A stretch of 40,781 nt of DNA. Origin: Halomonas saccharevitans (GTDB taxonomy: Bacteria > Pseudomonadota > Gammaproteobacteria > Pseudomonadales > Halomonadaceae). The notes below the pieces were generated by a model that was not told the origin of the DNA, made no database searches, and saw only the letters and a list, made by a program, of their open reading frames with translations. The stretch covers positions 709 through 41,489 of the forward strand of contig NZ_FPAQ01000031.1 in the NCBI RefSeq assembly GCF_900116405.1, given 5' to 3'. Shown here piece after piece: positions 17,574-26,600 of the stretch. How positions within the stretch are numbered: position 1 is the stretch's first letter; each line of letters starts with the position of its first letter. The translations under genes were made by a program, and so were the position numbers.

Positions 17574-17610
17574 TCGTTCGTTCGTTCGTTCGTTCGTTCG
17601 TTCGTTCGTT
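17574..17610. repeat. TTCG tetranucleotide repeat, about nine copies
   Basis: Eight perfect TTCG units (17577-17608) with partial units on both sides form a 37-nt array. On the minus strand it reads CGAA and occupies -18 to -54 relative to the DUF2835 start codon. On the plus strand it lies about 97 nt upstream of the sigma-28 promoter of the FlgO-like gene. Arrays of this type change copy number by strand slippage and can switch expression. Confidence 0.9.
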
Positions 17611-17706
17611 TGGGACTGAGAATACTCTAATATTACTTTATCGCCAGCTCCGATCGCCTCATCGGACCCGCCGCAAGGCCGACATGACGCCAATACAACG
17701 CCGCCT

Positions 17707-17733
17707 TCAAGTTTCCGGGCGATCCGCCGAAAA
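17707..17733 (+). promoter_or_regulatory. Sigma-28 (FliA) promoter of the FlgO-like gene
   Basis: TCAAGTTT, an 11-nt spacer, and GCCGAAAA match the flagellar sigma-28 consensus TAAAGTTT-N11-GCCGATAA with exact spacing. Transcription would begin a few bases downstream, about 30 nt before the ATG at 17768. Confidence 0.75.
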
Positions 17734-17767
17734 AGTGAACGATATTCTCCCGGGAGACGCCACCATC

Positions 17768-18310
17768 ATGCTCAACCCCCTGCGACAGGCCTGCCTGCTG
17801 CTTATCCTGCTGCTGAGCCTGACCGGCTGTGCCAATCATGAGCGCGCCCTCTACAATGCACCGCCCGCTCCGGGGCTCGACGAGGCCCTCGGGAGCGCCA
17901 TGCACGAGATGACCGAGGCGTTTCCCGAGCTCGCCGAGCAGGGGCCGATGATCGCCGCCTCGTTCATCAACGTGGAAGGCGCCGGCGCCTCGACGGCGTT
18001 CGATCGCATCGCCGCCGAACTCTCGGCCGCGGGGCTGGCCAGGGGCGGCATGCCGGTGCGCGAGGTGCTCCTCGACGGGGGACAGCTGATGGTGCTGGAG
18101 GGCAACGATGGTCTGCTGACGCGCCGGGTGCGGCGTCGGGGGGCCGGCGAAGGCGCCCGGACCCTGCTGCTCGGCACCTACGCCCTCGGACAAGATCGTC
18201 TCTTCCTGGCGCTGCGCGTGGTGGAGCTGCGCACCGATCGGGTGCTGGCGAGCCGCGGCCTCTCGCTGCCACTCGACGGCGACCTGCGCCAGCTGCTGCG
18301 CTCGTACTGA
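17768..18310 (+). CDS. FlgO-domain outer-membrane lipoprotein
   Basis: The 180-residue lipoprotein has a lipobox LTGC with the lipidated Cys at position 21. The rest resembles the FlgO domain: a helix with paired acidic residues, a beta-strand PMIAASFINVEG, and a pattern of alternating strands ending in LVELRTDRVL-like sequence. FlgO proteins are outer-membrane lipoproteins associated with the flagellum in vibrios. The sigma-28 promoter at 17707-17733 supports a flagellar role here. The ATG at 17768 is preferred over the long open frame from 17555 because it starts the signal peptide; GGGAG lies about 11 nt upstream. The frame is open through the TTCG repeat, but that stretch precedes the promoter. 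Confidence 0.8.
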   Translation: MLNPLRQACLLLILLLSLTGCANHERALYNAPPAPGLDEALGSAMHEMTEAFPELAEQGPMIAASFINVEGAGASTAFDRIAAELSAAGLARGGMPVREVLLDGGQLMVLEGNDGLLTRRVRRRGAGEGARTLLLGTYALGQDRLFLALRVVELRTDRVLASRGLSLPLDGDLRQLLRSY

Positions 18311-18350
18311 GCCCACGCTGAGCCTGCGCCGACCCCGCGTCGAGCCCAGA

Positions 18351-19355
18351 TCAGCGCGCCTGGATCACCACCTCCACTCGGCGGTTGCGCGCGCGCCCCT
18401 CGGCGGTGTCGTTGCTGGCCAGGGGCCGCGTATCGGCCAGGCCCACGGCGCGTAGCCGCGCCGGGTCGACCCCGGCCGCGACCAGCGCCTCGACGATGGC
18501 GATGGCGCGAGCGCTGGAGAGCGCCCAGTTGGAGGGGAAGCGCTCGGTGCTGATCGCGCGGCTGTCGGAGTGCCCCTCCACCGCCACTTCGCCCGGGTGG
18601 CGCCGCACCATCTCATAGAGCCGCTTGGCCACCAGGGCGCGCCCTTCGTCGGTCAGCTCCGCCTCGGCGGTCGGGAACAGCAGGCGATCCTCTACTCGCA
18701 GCCGCACGCCCTCGGGAATCCGCGACACCTCCATGCCGTCCAGGTCCGCCAGATACGGGGCCTCCATCAGCGCTTCGGTCACGAAACGGGCACCTGCGAT
18801 GGCGGCTTCGTCGACCGCCTGGAATCCCACCGGGGGACGGTCGGCGAGCACCACCAGATAGTCGGCCAGCGGCCTGGTGAGATCGACGCCGGCCGCTACC
18901 AGCCACTGCGGCCCCTCGGCGTCGATGCCGCCTTGCGCCTCGTCCTGAAGCTCGACGGTACCCGGCAGCGCCAGCAGCGACGGCGGTGCGGGGCGCACCT
19001 CCGGCAGGCCGGCCACCCCCAGGGCGGCGGTGATAGCGCGCGCCGACATGCCCCCTGGCGCGGCGACCTGGATCGCACGTTCGTCCGCGACTCGCCGCAG
19101 CGGCTCGGGAAGCGGCACGCCGAGATCGAGCGTCGCCGTCGGCGCGGTGGACGCGGTGGGCGCGTCGGTGTCGGCGGCCTCCGGCGTGGCGGCCCCGGCG
19201 CCCAGCTGGCCCAGGGTGATGATCAGCACCAGCAGGGCCACCAGCAGGGTCATGATGTCGACGTAGCTGATCATCCAGCCGCTGGCGTCATCATCCGCCG
19301 GCAGCGGGCGCATCAGGGCATCGTGGCGACCCCGCCCGCGGTGCTCATCGATCAT
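18351..19355 (-). CDS. MotB-like OmpA-family protein without adjacent MotA
   Basis: The 334-residue protein has a MotB-type N-terminus: a short cytoplasmic segment, then one transmembrane helix (about 27-52) starting GWMISYVDIMTLL, with D33 at the place of the proton-accepting aspartate of MotB. A long periplasmic linker follows. The C-terminal OmpA/MotB peptidoglycan-binding domain (about 225-334) shows VEGHSDSRA, a WALSSARA-type helix start and NRRVEVVI. The ATG at 19355 with GGAGGG 6 nt upstream is preferred to a longer frame reaching 19520. No MotA-like gene is next to it, so it may be a stator subunit with a distant partner, or a cell-envelope linker with a different partner. Confidence 0.85.
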   Translation of the reverse strand: MIDEHRGRGRHDALMRPLPADDDASGWMISYVDIMTLLVALLVLIITLGQLGAGAATPEAADTDAPTASTAPTATLDLGVPLPEPLRRVADERAIQVAAPGGMSARAITAALGVAGLPEVRPAPPSLLALPGTVELQDEAQGGIDAEGPQWLVAAGVDLTRPLADYLVVLADRPPVGFQAVDEAAIAGARFVTEALMEAPYLADLDGMEVSRIPEGVRLRVEDRLLFPTAEAELTDEGRALVAKRLYEMVRRHPGEVAVEGHSDSRAISTERFPSNWALSSARAIAIVEALVAAGVDPARLRAVGLADTRPLASNDTAEGRARNRRVEVVIQAR

Positions 19356-19544
19356 CTGACCCTCCGGGCGCGTCTCTGGCAGGTAACGGAAAACCGACAA
19401 CCTTAGGCACAGGCCGCCTTCGATACAACCGTTCGCCGTCAAGATAACGCATGACGCCGCCGCAGCGGCCAGGTCCACTCGGGGCCTCGAGCAGAGATGG
19501 CGCCCCAGCGCTATACACAAGTTTCACTTAGCTCTCCGGAAGTA

Positions 19545-19571
19545 TAAAGATCGCCGTTCGACGGCCGATAA
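19545..19571 (+). promoter_or_regulatory. Sigma-28 (FliA) promoter of the chemoreceptor gene
   Basis: TAAA followed by a 15-nt spacer and a perfect GCCGATAA matches the sigma-28 consensus. It lies about 75 nt upstream of the GTG start of the methyl-accepting protein, so the receptor is expected to be expressed with late flagellar genes. The rest of the 291-base gap (19356-19646) shows no gene. Confidence 0.85.
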
Positions 19572-19646
19572 CGACAGTGACGGTCGAACCGCATTCAACA
19601 ACAGTCCAACGATCGTTCGCTTCGCCACTCGACAGGAGACCGCGTC

Positions 19647-21173
19647 GTGCCCCAACACCAGACCTCTTCCACCGCCTCCCAAGCCGGCAACGATCATCGC
19701 CAGCGCATCGACCGGCTGATGTGGATGCTCGCCGGCCTGCATCTGGCGCTCTGCCTGGCCGTGGGCCTCTACAACGGCACGCTGCCGCTGGCCCTGGGGT
19801 TTGGCGCCACCGCCTTCCCGCTGGTGGCGCTGCTGCAGTGGCGGCTGCCCCAGGGCGCCGGCGGCTTCTTGATGGCGGCGCTGTTCATGGGGCTCTCGGC
19901 GCTGCTCATCGAGCAGAGTGACGGCCAGATCGAGGCTCACTTCAGCATCTTCATCATGCTCTCGGCGCTGATCCCCTACAGCGACTGGCGGGTCATCGTC
20001 TGCGGCGCCGTCGTCATTGCCGTGCACCATATTCTCTTCACCTGGCTGCAATACCTCGGCGTGGTGAACCTGTATGCCGGCATGGCGCATCACGATGCGG
20101 CGGCCCTGGTCGTCTGCCTGCTGCAGCATGCCGGCGCCGTGGTGGTGCAGGCCGTGATACTGGGCTATCTCGCCCGCATGCTCGACCGCATGGTCCAGGA
20201 TGGCCTGCGCGTCGCTCGCTTCGCCGAGCAGGCCGGCCAGGGGCGGCTGGACATCCCGTTCAGCGACGAGGAACGCCGCCGCGAGACCCTGGCCGCCGTC
20301 GCCAGCATGCAGCAGCGGGTGGCTTCCACCCTGTTGAAGGCCCAGGCCACCGGCCACGAGGTCAGCGACCTGAGCGATACGCTGTTCGCCGGCCAGGCAG
20401 GACTGCGCGGTCAGGCCGAGCGCAACGCCGCCCAGGTCGAGCGCGTATCAACCAGCGCCACCGAGCTCAGCGCCACCACCCGCGAGAGCGCCGCCGAGGC
20501 CAGCCGGGTCCGCGAGCTCGCCGGCGAGGCCGCCGAGCATGCACGCGGCGGACAGCAGGAGGTACTCGCCCTGCAGCACTCCATGCAGGAGCTCTCCACC
20601 AACGCCGCCGGCATCGCCGAGCTGCTGGGCGACATCGACGAGATCACCTTCCAGACCAACCTTCTGGCCCTCAATGCCTCGGTAGAAGCCGCCCGCGCCG
20701 GCGAGCAGGGTCGGGGCTTCGCGGTGGTCGCCGGCGAGGTACGTCAGCTGGCCCAGCGCACCCGGGAGACGGCCGAGCAGATCCGCTCACGGATTCGCCA
20801 GAACGACGACAGCGTGCAGGCCGGCGTCAGCCGCACCCGCATCGCCGGCGAGGCCATGACCCAGGTACTGGGCGCCTTCGACCAGGTCGCCCAGCGGCTG
20901 CGCGAGATCGACGGCGCCAGCCAGCAGCAGCATCAGGGCATCGAGGAGCTGGAGAGCAGCGTGCTCGAGATGCAGGGCTCCCTCCAGCACTCGTCCCGAG
21001 CGCTGGACGAGGCCCACGCCACGGCCGAGAAGCTGAGCGAGGCGGCCGGCGAGCTGATGGATGCGGTGGGCTCGTTCCGCCTCGGCACTCCTTCAGCCGA
21101 GCCTCAACGGCAGAAGGGCCAGACCTCCAGCAACCCATCGCAGCGGAACTCCGCCTCGCAGGCGGCCAGCTGA
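19647..21173 (+). CDS. Methyl-accepting chemotaxis protein with membrane-embedded sensor
   Basis: The 508-residue protein starts at GTG with AGGAG 8 nt upstream. The N-terminal 175 residues form about six transmembrane helices without a large periplasmic loop, and include a YSDWRVI...AVHHILF block also seen in integral-membrane sensors of some cyclases and receptors. A HAMP-like linker is short or absent. The cytoplasmic coiled-coil signalling region follows, with the highly conserved hairpin tip [17 protein letters not shown] near residues 333-349 and [15 protein letters not shown] after it, which contacts CheA and CheW. The ligand is unknown; the sensor probably reads a hydrophobic or membrane-related cue. 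It is driven by the sigma-28 promoter at 19545. Its last 70 nt overlap the convergent transglycosylase gene. Confidence 0.9.
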   Translation: MPQHQTSSTASQAGNDHRQRIDRLMWMLAGLHLALCLAVGLYNGTLPLALGFGATAFPLVALLQWRLPQGAGGFLMAALFMGLSALLIEQSDGQIEAHFSIFIMLSALIPYSDWRVIVCGAVVIAVHHILFTWLQYLGVVNLYAGMAHHDAAALVVCLLQHAGAVVVQAVILGYLARMLDRMVQDGLRVARFAEQAGQGRLDIPFSDEERRRETLAAVASMQQRVASTLLKAQATGHEVSDLSDTLFAGQAGLRGQAERNAAQVERVSTSATELSATTRESAAEASRVRELAGEAAEHARGGQQEVLALQHSMQELSTNAAGIAELLGDIDEITFQTNLLALNASVEAARAGEQGRGFAVVAGEVRQLAQRTRETAEQIRSRIRQNDDSVQAGVSRTRIAGEAMTQVLGAFDQVAQRLREIDGASQQQHQGIEELESSVLEMQGSLQHSSRALDEAHATAEKLSEAAGELMDAVGSFRLGTPSAEPQRQKGQTSSNPSQRNSASQAAS

Positions 21174-21757
21174 CTGCGATAGCGCGCGGCGGTGCGCTCG
21201 ACCTGGCCGGCCGCGCGCCGGACGGCGGGCTTGCTGCGCCAGGAGCCGCGGCGATAGCCGCCCTGCCCCTCGTGGTAGGCCAGGTAGAGGTGGCGAGGGT
21301 TGTGCAATGAGACGCCCGTCATCCGACGGGTGCGGGCGTTGTACCAGCCGATGAAGTCGGTGGCGTGCTTCATGTGGGTGCGCCGCGCGAACAGCCGCCC
21401 GGCGTCCGCCTCGTACTCGCCCCACACCGGGTCCTGCGCCTGGGCATAACCGTAGGCCGATGACGGCCGGGTCCAGGGGATAAAGCCGAGCAGCTTCGTG
21501 CGCGGCGGCTTCACATGGCTGCGAAAGCTGGATTCGCGCTGGATGAAGGCCATCTGAGTGGCGATCGGCGTGCCCCACGTCTCCTGTGATGCCCTGGCGT
21601 AGTCGTACCAGTCGGGCTGCTCGCGGAATATCTCGCAGACGTTCGACTGACGCTCGGGTGGCGCCGGCGCCAGCATAGCGCAGCCGGTGAGCATGGAGGT
21701 CAGGGCCAAGCAGATTAGCAGCCTGAGGGCCGACGCGCGTTGATCCGAAGGTGTCAT
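21104..21757 (-). CDS. Lytic transglycosylase-like lipoprotein
   Basis: The 217-residue lipoprotein has a lipobox LTGC (Cys26) and an SLT-type lysozyme-like domain. FIQRESSF carries the probable catalytic Glu75; SAYGYAQ and [10 protein letters not shown] correspond to the GLMQ-like and AYN/YHG substrate-cleft motifs. It would cleave peptidoglycan glycan strands from the inner face of the outer membrane, in wall turnover or to make room for an envelope machine. The ATG at 21757 has AGGAG about 10 nt upstream. It converges on the chemoreceptor gene and overlaps it by 70 nt, an unusual arrangement that could instead mean the last 20 residues are not conserved. It is divergent from the srf cluster. 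Confidence 0.85.
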   Translation of the reverse strand: MTPSDQRASALRLLICLALTSMLTGCAMLAPAPPERQSNVCEIFREQPDWYDYARASQETWGTPIATQMAFIQRESSFRSHVKPPRTKLLGFIPWTRPSSAYGYAQAQDPVWGEYEADAGRLFARRTHMKHATDFIGWYNARTRRMTGVSLHNPRHLYLAYHEGQGGYRRGSWRSKPAVRRAAGQVERTAARYRSQLAACEAEFRCDGLLEVWPFCR

Positions 21758-22205
21758 TGCATTTGAACTCCTGCCGCCGCGATTTCACTGATGCCGATGA
21801 TATCTCTTCTGAACGGATCATCGTCCGGTGAAAAGAAGCACGATTCTGTGCCTGCAGCCGGACTATCGCTTCCTGCACCTCTTCTGCGGATCCTGGATGG
21901 ACGCAACAGCCACAGTGAATATTAAAGAGACTACCGTAATGGCCGATACGCCACAGTAGCCGATCATTAGTATCCACTGGCATAATAAGATCTAATTTAA
22001 AATGTAGAAAAACAGAGACAGACGAAACGTCGCGCCAGCTTCCATCGGCCGATGAATACGCAAGGGATGGCATAGCAAGTGCAAGGAGCCCACGGGTAGC
22101 GTCTGGCGCAAGGAATGCCGCCAGCCCGAGCTCTTCCTATGACACCTGGCAACTCTACATCCTGCGACAGATACGCAGGTGGCCATGTCAGAGGGAGAGG
22201 CCAGC
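21758..22205. other. Regulatory gap upstream of the srf operon
   Basis: No convincing gene is seen in these 448 bases; short open frames here lack ribosome sites and family features. The sequence is less GC-rich than its neighbours, especially 21960-22020. It should contain the transglycosylase promoter and the promoter of the long srf operon. It includes a 12-bp perfect palindrome CATCGGCCGATG (22043-22054) that could be an operator, and the weak sigma-54-like site listed separately. Confidence 0.55.
22104..22118 (+). promoter_or_regulatory. Weak sigma-54-like promoter candidate for srfA
   Basis: TGGCGC and ATGCC place GG and GC 12 bp apart, as in -24/-12 promoters, about 90 nt upstream of srfA. 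The -12 part (ATGCC instead of TTGCW) is poor. It is offered only because no better element was seen; a sigma-70 promoter may be present instead. Confidence 0.22.
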
Positions 22206-23645
22206 ATGTCCGCAATTCTGCTGCATAGCGGCAAGATAGAGCAGTTCCGAGCCTTGGGCGAGACTGGCCAACCGGCCTATCACTCCGCGCTTCAGCTACG
22301 CAAAGTCATTTCACGTCGCCTCAGCGGCCGAGAGAGACATCTTGCCATCCCCCAGCGCGACCAGCAGGGGGAAGGTGTCGACTGGTACAGCGGCATACCT
22401 GGCGACGTGGTGCCCTGGCGAAGCGCTACCGAAGGCGAGCGCGAGGACGCCCGGATCCAGCTGGAGGCCTTCCGCAAGGAAATCCTGGCCGTCGAGCCAC
22501 CCGCCGAGGGGCAGTCAGGCGACCATGAGGTCTTCACCCGGCTGGTCAAGTGGGTGTGCCACTTTCCCGACGAGAATTTCGTCTACCTGGTGGACGGCAC
22601 ACCGGTCATGACGTTTTGGGGATTCACCCATCCGGACACCGACCGCCATGCCAATCCGCTGCAGTGCCTCTACCCTTCGGCCTCACCGGAGCCGGCCCAC
22701 GTGTCGCCAGTACCGCTGGTAAGCTCCCAGGCCTCACCGGAACCCGACTCGATCGCCGCCCCCGTGGCACTGCCCTGGTGGCGCCGCTGGTGGTGGTGGC
22801 TGTTGCTGGCACTCGCCGTTGGCTTGCTGCTGTTCGGCATCAAGGCCTGCACCTCATTCGCCGCCCCCGATCTCGCGCCCCCTTCACTGGAAGGCGGTGA
22901 TACCTCCGCTTCTTTTCCCCAGTCGCTATGGAGTGGCCGGAATATCTGGCCCTTCAACCTCTGGAGCTCCGACACACCGTCGCTGCAGGTTGCCCCCTCC
23001 CTGGAGCTGAACGGTGGCATGGCCATGTCTGGCCTCGGTGAGGGAGGGCTTCCCGAGACGGGCTTGCCGACCGTACTGCTGCCGGACATGCCGGAGCTGG
23101 ACACTGGCTTGTCGAGCAACGAGCCGGCGCTGCCAGCGAACGTGCCGGTGCCAGACACCACCCCGGATGCCCCGGGGCTCCGGGATGACGTGCTGCCTCC
23201 CGAGATCCCTCTGGAAGGCCAGGCCACGCCGCCGCTCCCCGCGGCCTCCGCTCCCGCAGACCTCTCCGCCATGGAGCCCCTCTCCTTGCCGACCGATGCC
23301 CCAGATGGTTCGGCCGAGTTTCTCGATGGGAACTGGCGGGGGGCCGGGGTGATGGATAGCCAGAACGGCCGCCCGCTCCAGGTGACCTACGTGTTCGAGC
23401 ATGGCGAGGGACATATGTACATCCAGCGGGGCGGCCGCGACGGCGTGACCTGTGCCGGCCCTGTGACCGCCACCATGCAGGGTGGAACGTTGCAGGTAGA
23501 GGCACAGCAAAAGGCCCGGTGCGAGGACGGCAGCCACTACGAGATGCCGCGGATGCAATGCCTTCAGGCGAACGGTCAGAGAGCCAGCTGTTCCGTCGGC
23601 TACGACGACGCCTTCTTCCCGATGCAGCTACGGAAAGCCAGCTAA
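22206..23645 (+). CDS. srfA: SrfA family membrane protein
   Basis: The 479-residue protein has an N-terminal cytoplasmic domain (about 1-145). It carries the features I know from SrfA: a GETGQPAYHSALQLR segment, LAIPQRDQQG, VDWYSGIPGDVVPW and FVYLVDGTPV. A Trp-rich boundary leads into one transmembrane helix (about 191-217), then a long Pro/Leu-rich acidic spacer (about 220-370) and a compact C-terminal periplasmic domain with five cysteines (about 375-479). SrfA is the first gene of srfABC, found in Salmonella as SsrB-regulated genes; its biochemical role is not known. The ATG at 22206 is chosen for the GAGAGG 6 nt upstream; two earlier in-frame ATGs (22179, 22185) lack a site. It probably anchors the cytosolic SrfB/SrfC proteins to the inner membrane. 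Confidence 0.85.
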   Translation: MSAILLHSGKIEQFRALGETGQPAYHSALQLRKVISRRLSGRERHLAIPQRDQQGEGVDWYSGIPGDVVPWRSATEGEREDARIQLEAFRKEILAVEPPAEGQSGDHEVFTRLVKWVCHFPDENFVYLVDGTPVMTFWGFTHPDTDRHANPLQCLYPSASPEPAHVSPVPLVSSQASPEPDSIAAPVALPWWRRWWWWLLLALAVGLLLFGIKACTSFAAPDLAPPSLEGGDTSASFPQSLWSGRNIWPFNLWSSDTPSLQVAPSLELNGGMAMSGLGEGGLPETGLPTVLLPDMPELDTGLSSNEPALPANVPVPDTTPDAPGLRDDVLPPEIPLEGQATPPLPAASAPADLSAMEPLSLPTDAPDGSAEFLDGNWRGAGVMDSQNGRPLQVTYVFEHGEGHMYIQRGGRDGVTCAGPVTATMQGGTLQVEAQQKARCEDGSHYEMPRMQCLQANGQRASCSVGYDDAFFPMQLRKAS

Positions 23646-23663
23646 CAGGACAGTGAAAGCACC

Positions 23664-26600
23664 ATGTTGACTGAGATCATCAATTTCGAAGAGGTGGCCA
23701 CCCTGGTCAGCCACTCTGGAGTCCAGTTCATGGACTTCGGCCTGACACTGGACCCACGCAAGGAACCCGCTGGCGAATTCAAGTACCTCGCCAATACCGA
23801 CAAGATGCCGACTCGACTGCTGGTCAATGAGGAAGACGGCTCACTGTTCCACGTGGTGGAAGTCGAGGCGGATAGAGACAAGATCGAGACGGTCAAGCAG
23901 CCAGATCTCGAGATGGCCATGAGCACCAGCCTCGAACAACTGGATGGCGCCTGGCTGCCGGTTCCCTTCCTGCGCTTCCGCCCCCCGCGGAAATTCGATG
24001 CAGGGCCCGCTAACTGGGCACGCATGCGCCTCGTGGCACTCCAGGAGCCCGATCTCGACGGTCATACTCACCGCCTGACGCTGGCCTTCGATACCCGCAC
24101 CCTGCCGCGCCGGGACAACACCGCCTATCTCGGCCCCACCGACGACGACGTCAGGGCCGGGGCCAACTATCGCCTGGCCACCACGACCACCAACATGCGC
24201 TGGTTTATGGATCAGCCCTGGGTCAGGGAGTGGCTCGAGGAACTATTCAAGGAGGCCAATCAGGGACTGGATAGTCAGGAGATGGGCGAGGCGCTCGAGG
24301 AGCGACAGCACCTCGCCCACTATCTCAACGTGCTGAGCCTGCTGCACCGACCCATCGAAGAGGAGCACAGAGGGCTCACCCCGCGCGTCGAGATTCCCGA
24401 CCTCAAGGTGATCGCCCAACAGGAGGGCGCCATCCCGGTCGACCTGGTGCTGGACGTGGGCAACTCGCGTACCTGCGGCATCCTGATCGAGGACCACGGC
24501 CAATCGGGCATGGGCCTGAAGCACAACTATCTGCTGGAGCTGCGCGACCTGGTCGACCCGGAGCGGGTCTATCGCGACCCCTTCGAGAGCCGCGTCGAGT
24601 TCTCCCAAACGTTCTTCGGCAAGGATCACCTGTCGGTCAAGAGCGGCCGCCATGATGCCTTCCTGTGGCCAACCATCGCCCGTGTCGGAGTCGAGGCGGG
24701 ACACCTGGCAGGGCGCCGGCGCGGCACCGAGGGCTCCACCGGTCTCTCGAGCCCCAAGCGCTATCTATGGGACGAAGATATCTATCGCCATGGATGGCGC
24801 TTCAACAGCGCCTATGTGCGCACCGACACCGAACCCCATGCGACGGCGGCACCTTTCTCGCACCTGATCAACGAGCTGGGGGATGCGCTTTATACGCTGG
24901 AGGAGGACGAGCAGCTTCCGGTCTTCAAGCCCCACTATTCGCGCAGTTCGCTGATGACCTTCATGCTGGCCGAAGTGCTCGCCCAGGCGCTGATGCAGAT
25001 GAACAGCCCCGCTCAGCGCGTTCGGCAGGGACACACCCATCGCCCTCGACAGCTGCGCTCGATCACCCTGACCGTGCCGCCGGCCATGCCGCAGGCGGAG
25101 CGAAGCCTGCTCGAGTCGCGCCTTCAACAGTCGGTGGCGCTGGTCTGGAAAAGCCTCGGCTGGCATGAAGATGACGATGAGAGCAACCCGTTCGAGGCGG
25201 ACAACGACGGCTCACTGCGCGTGCCGATGCCGCGACTTCGCGTGGAATGGGACGAAGCCTCCTGCGGCCAGCTGGTCTATCTGTATACCGAGATCAAGGA
25301 AAACTTTGCCGGCCATCCGGAGGAGTTCTTCACCACTCTGGCCCGGCCCGGCAAGGCTCGAGACGAACGCATCACCCTCGCCAGCATCGATATCGGCGGC
25401 GGCACCACCGATCTGGTGATTACCGATTACTACCTCGACCGCAACGGCGCCGCGAGCGGCGGCAGCAACGTCTTCGTGGTTCCCGAGCAACGTTTTCGCG
25501 ACGGTTTCCGCGTCGCCGGCGACGACATCCTGCTCGACATCATCCAGCTATTCGTACTGCCGAGCTTCGAGGCGGCCCTCAAGCAGGCCGGAGTGAGCTC
25601 GCCCGATGCCATGATGTCGCGGCTCTGCGGTCAAGAGGGGGCCAATGCTCAGGAGCAAGTGCTGCGTCAGCAGCTCAACCTGCAGGTCTTCACGCCCCTG
25701 GGACTAAGACTGCTGGAGGCCTACGAGACATTCGATCCCCAGAGCCCCGACGGCCCCGAAACGCTCACCTATGGCGAACGCCTCGGCGACCAGGCCGTCA
25801 GCGAGCCGGTGCGCCGCTACGTCGAGGGCGCGCTGCGGCGCGAGCTCGGGCCAGAGCTCGAGTTTGACCTGCTGAGCATCCCGCTAACCATCAATCTGCT
25901 CGAAGTGCACCGCGCCTTCCTGACGGATCGTTTCAACATCTGCAAGACCCTGGCCTCGCTGTGCGAAGTGGTGTTCCAGTACCACTGCGACACCCTGCTG
26001 ATCACCGGGCGGCCGTCGCGTCTGCCCGGAATCCAGGCCTATCTGCGCAAGATGCTGCCGCTACCTCCGGGGCGTATCCTGCCGCTGCAGGGGTATCGTA
26101 CCGGCAGCTGGTACCCCTTCCATCGCAACGGACGCATCGACGACCCCAAGAGCACTGCCTCCGTGGGCGCCATGCTCTGCCTGCTGTGCGCCCAGCGCAA
26201 TGTTTCCAACTTCTTCTTCCGGGCAGCGGCGCTGCGACCCTACTCGACCATTCGTCATATCGGCCTGATCGATAACAACAACACCATTCCCGACGCAGAC
26301 GTGACGTATCGCGATATCACCATCGGCGAGGACGGCACCACCATCCAGTTGCCGGAAGACGAAGACGGCAACACTCCCAGCATCGAGATGCGTGGACCGC
26401 TGAGAATAGGCTTCCGCCAGCTGGCAGCCCAGCGCTGGACGGCATCGCCGCTCTATACCCTGGACTTCACCGCCTCGGGTGCCGAAAAGCTCGCCAAGGC
26501 GGAGGCCAAGGGAGATTCGGCACCGGTGCTGAGGGTGCAGCTGGCCGTCGATGAGCGAGCCGGAAAAGGCAGCTTGATCAGCGATCGTCTCAAGGTCGCC

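Noticed and set aside
17555..17767. N-terminal extension of the FlgO-like lipoprotein reading through the TTCG repeat
   Set aside because: It would place the signal peptide 70 residues inside the protein and start upstream of the sigma-28 promoter. The ATG at 17768 is much better.
21992..22234. Small minus-strand frames upstream of srfA as genes
   Set aside because: They have no ribosome site, no recognisable domain, and one overlaps the srfA start.
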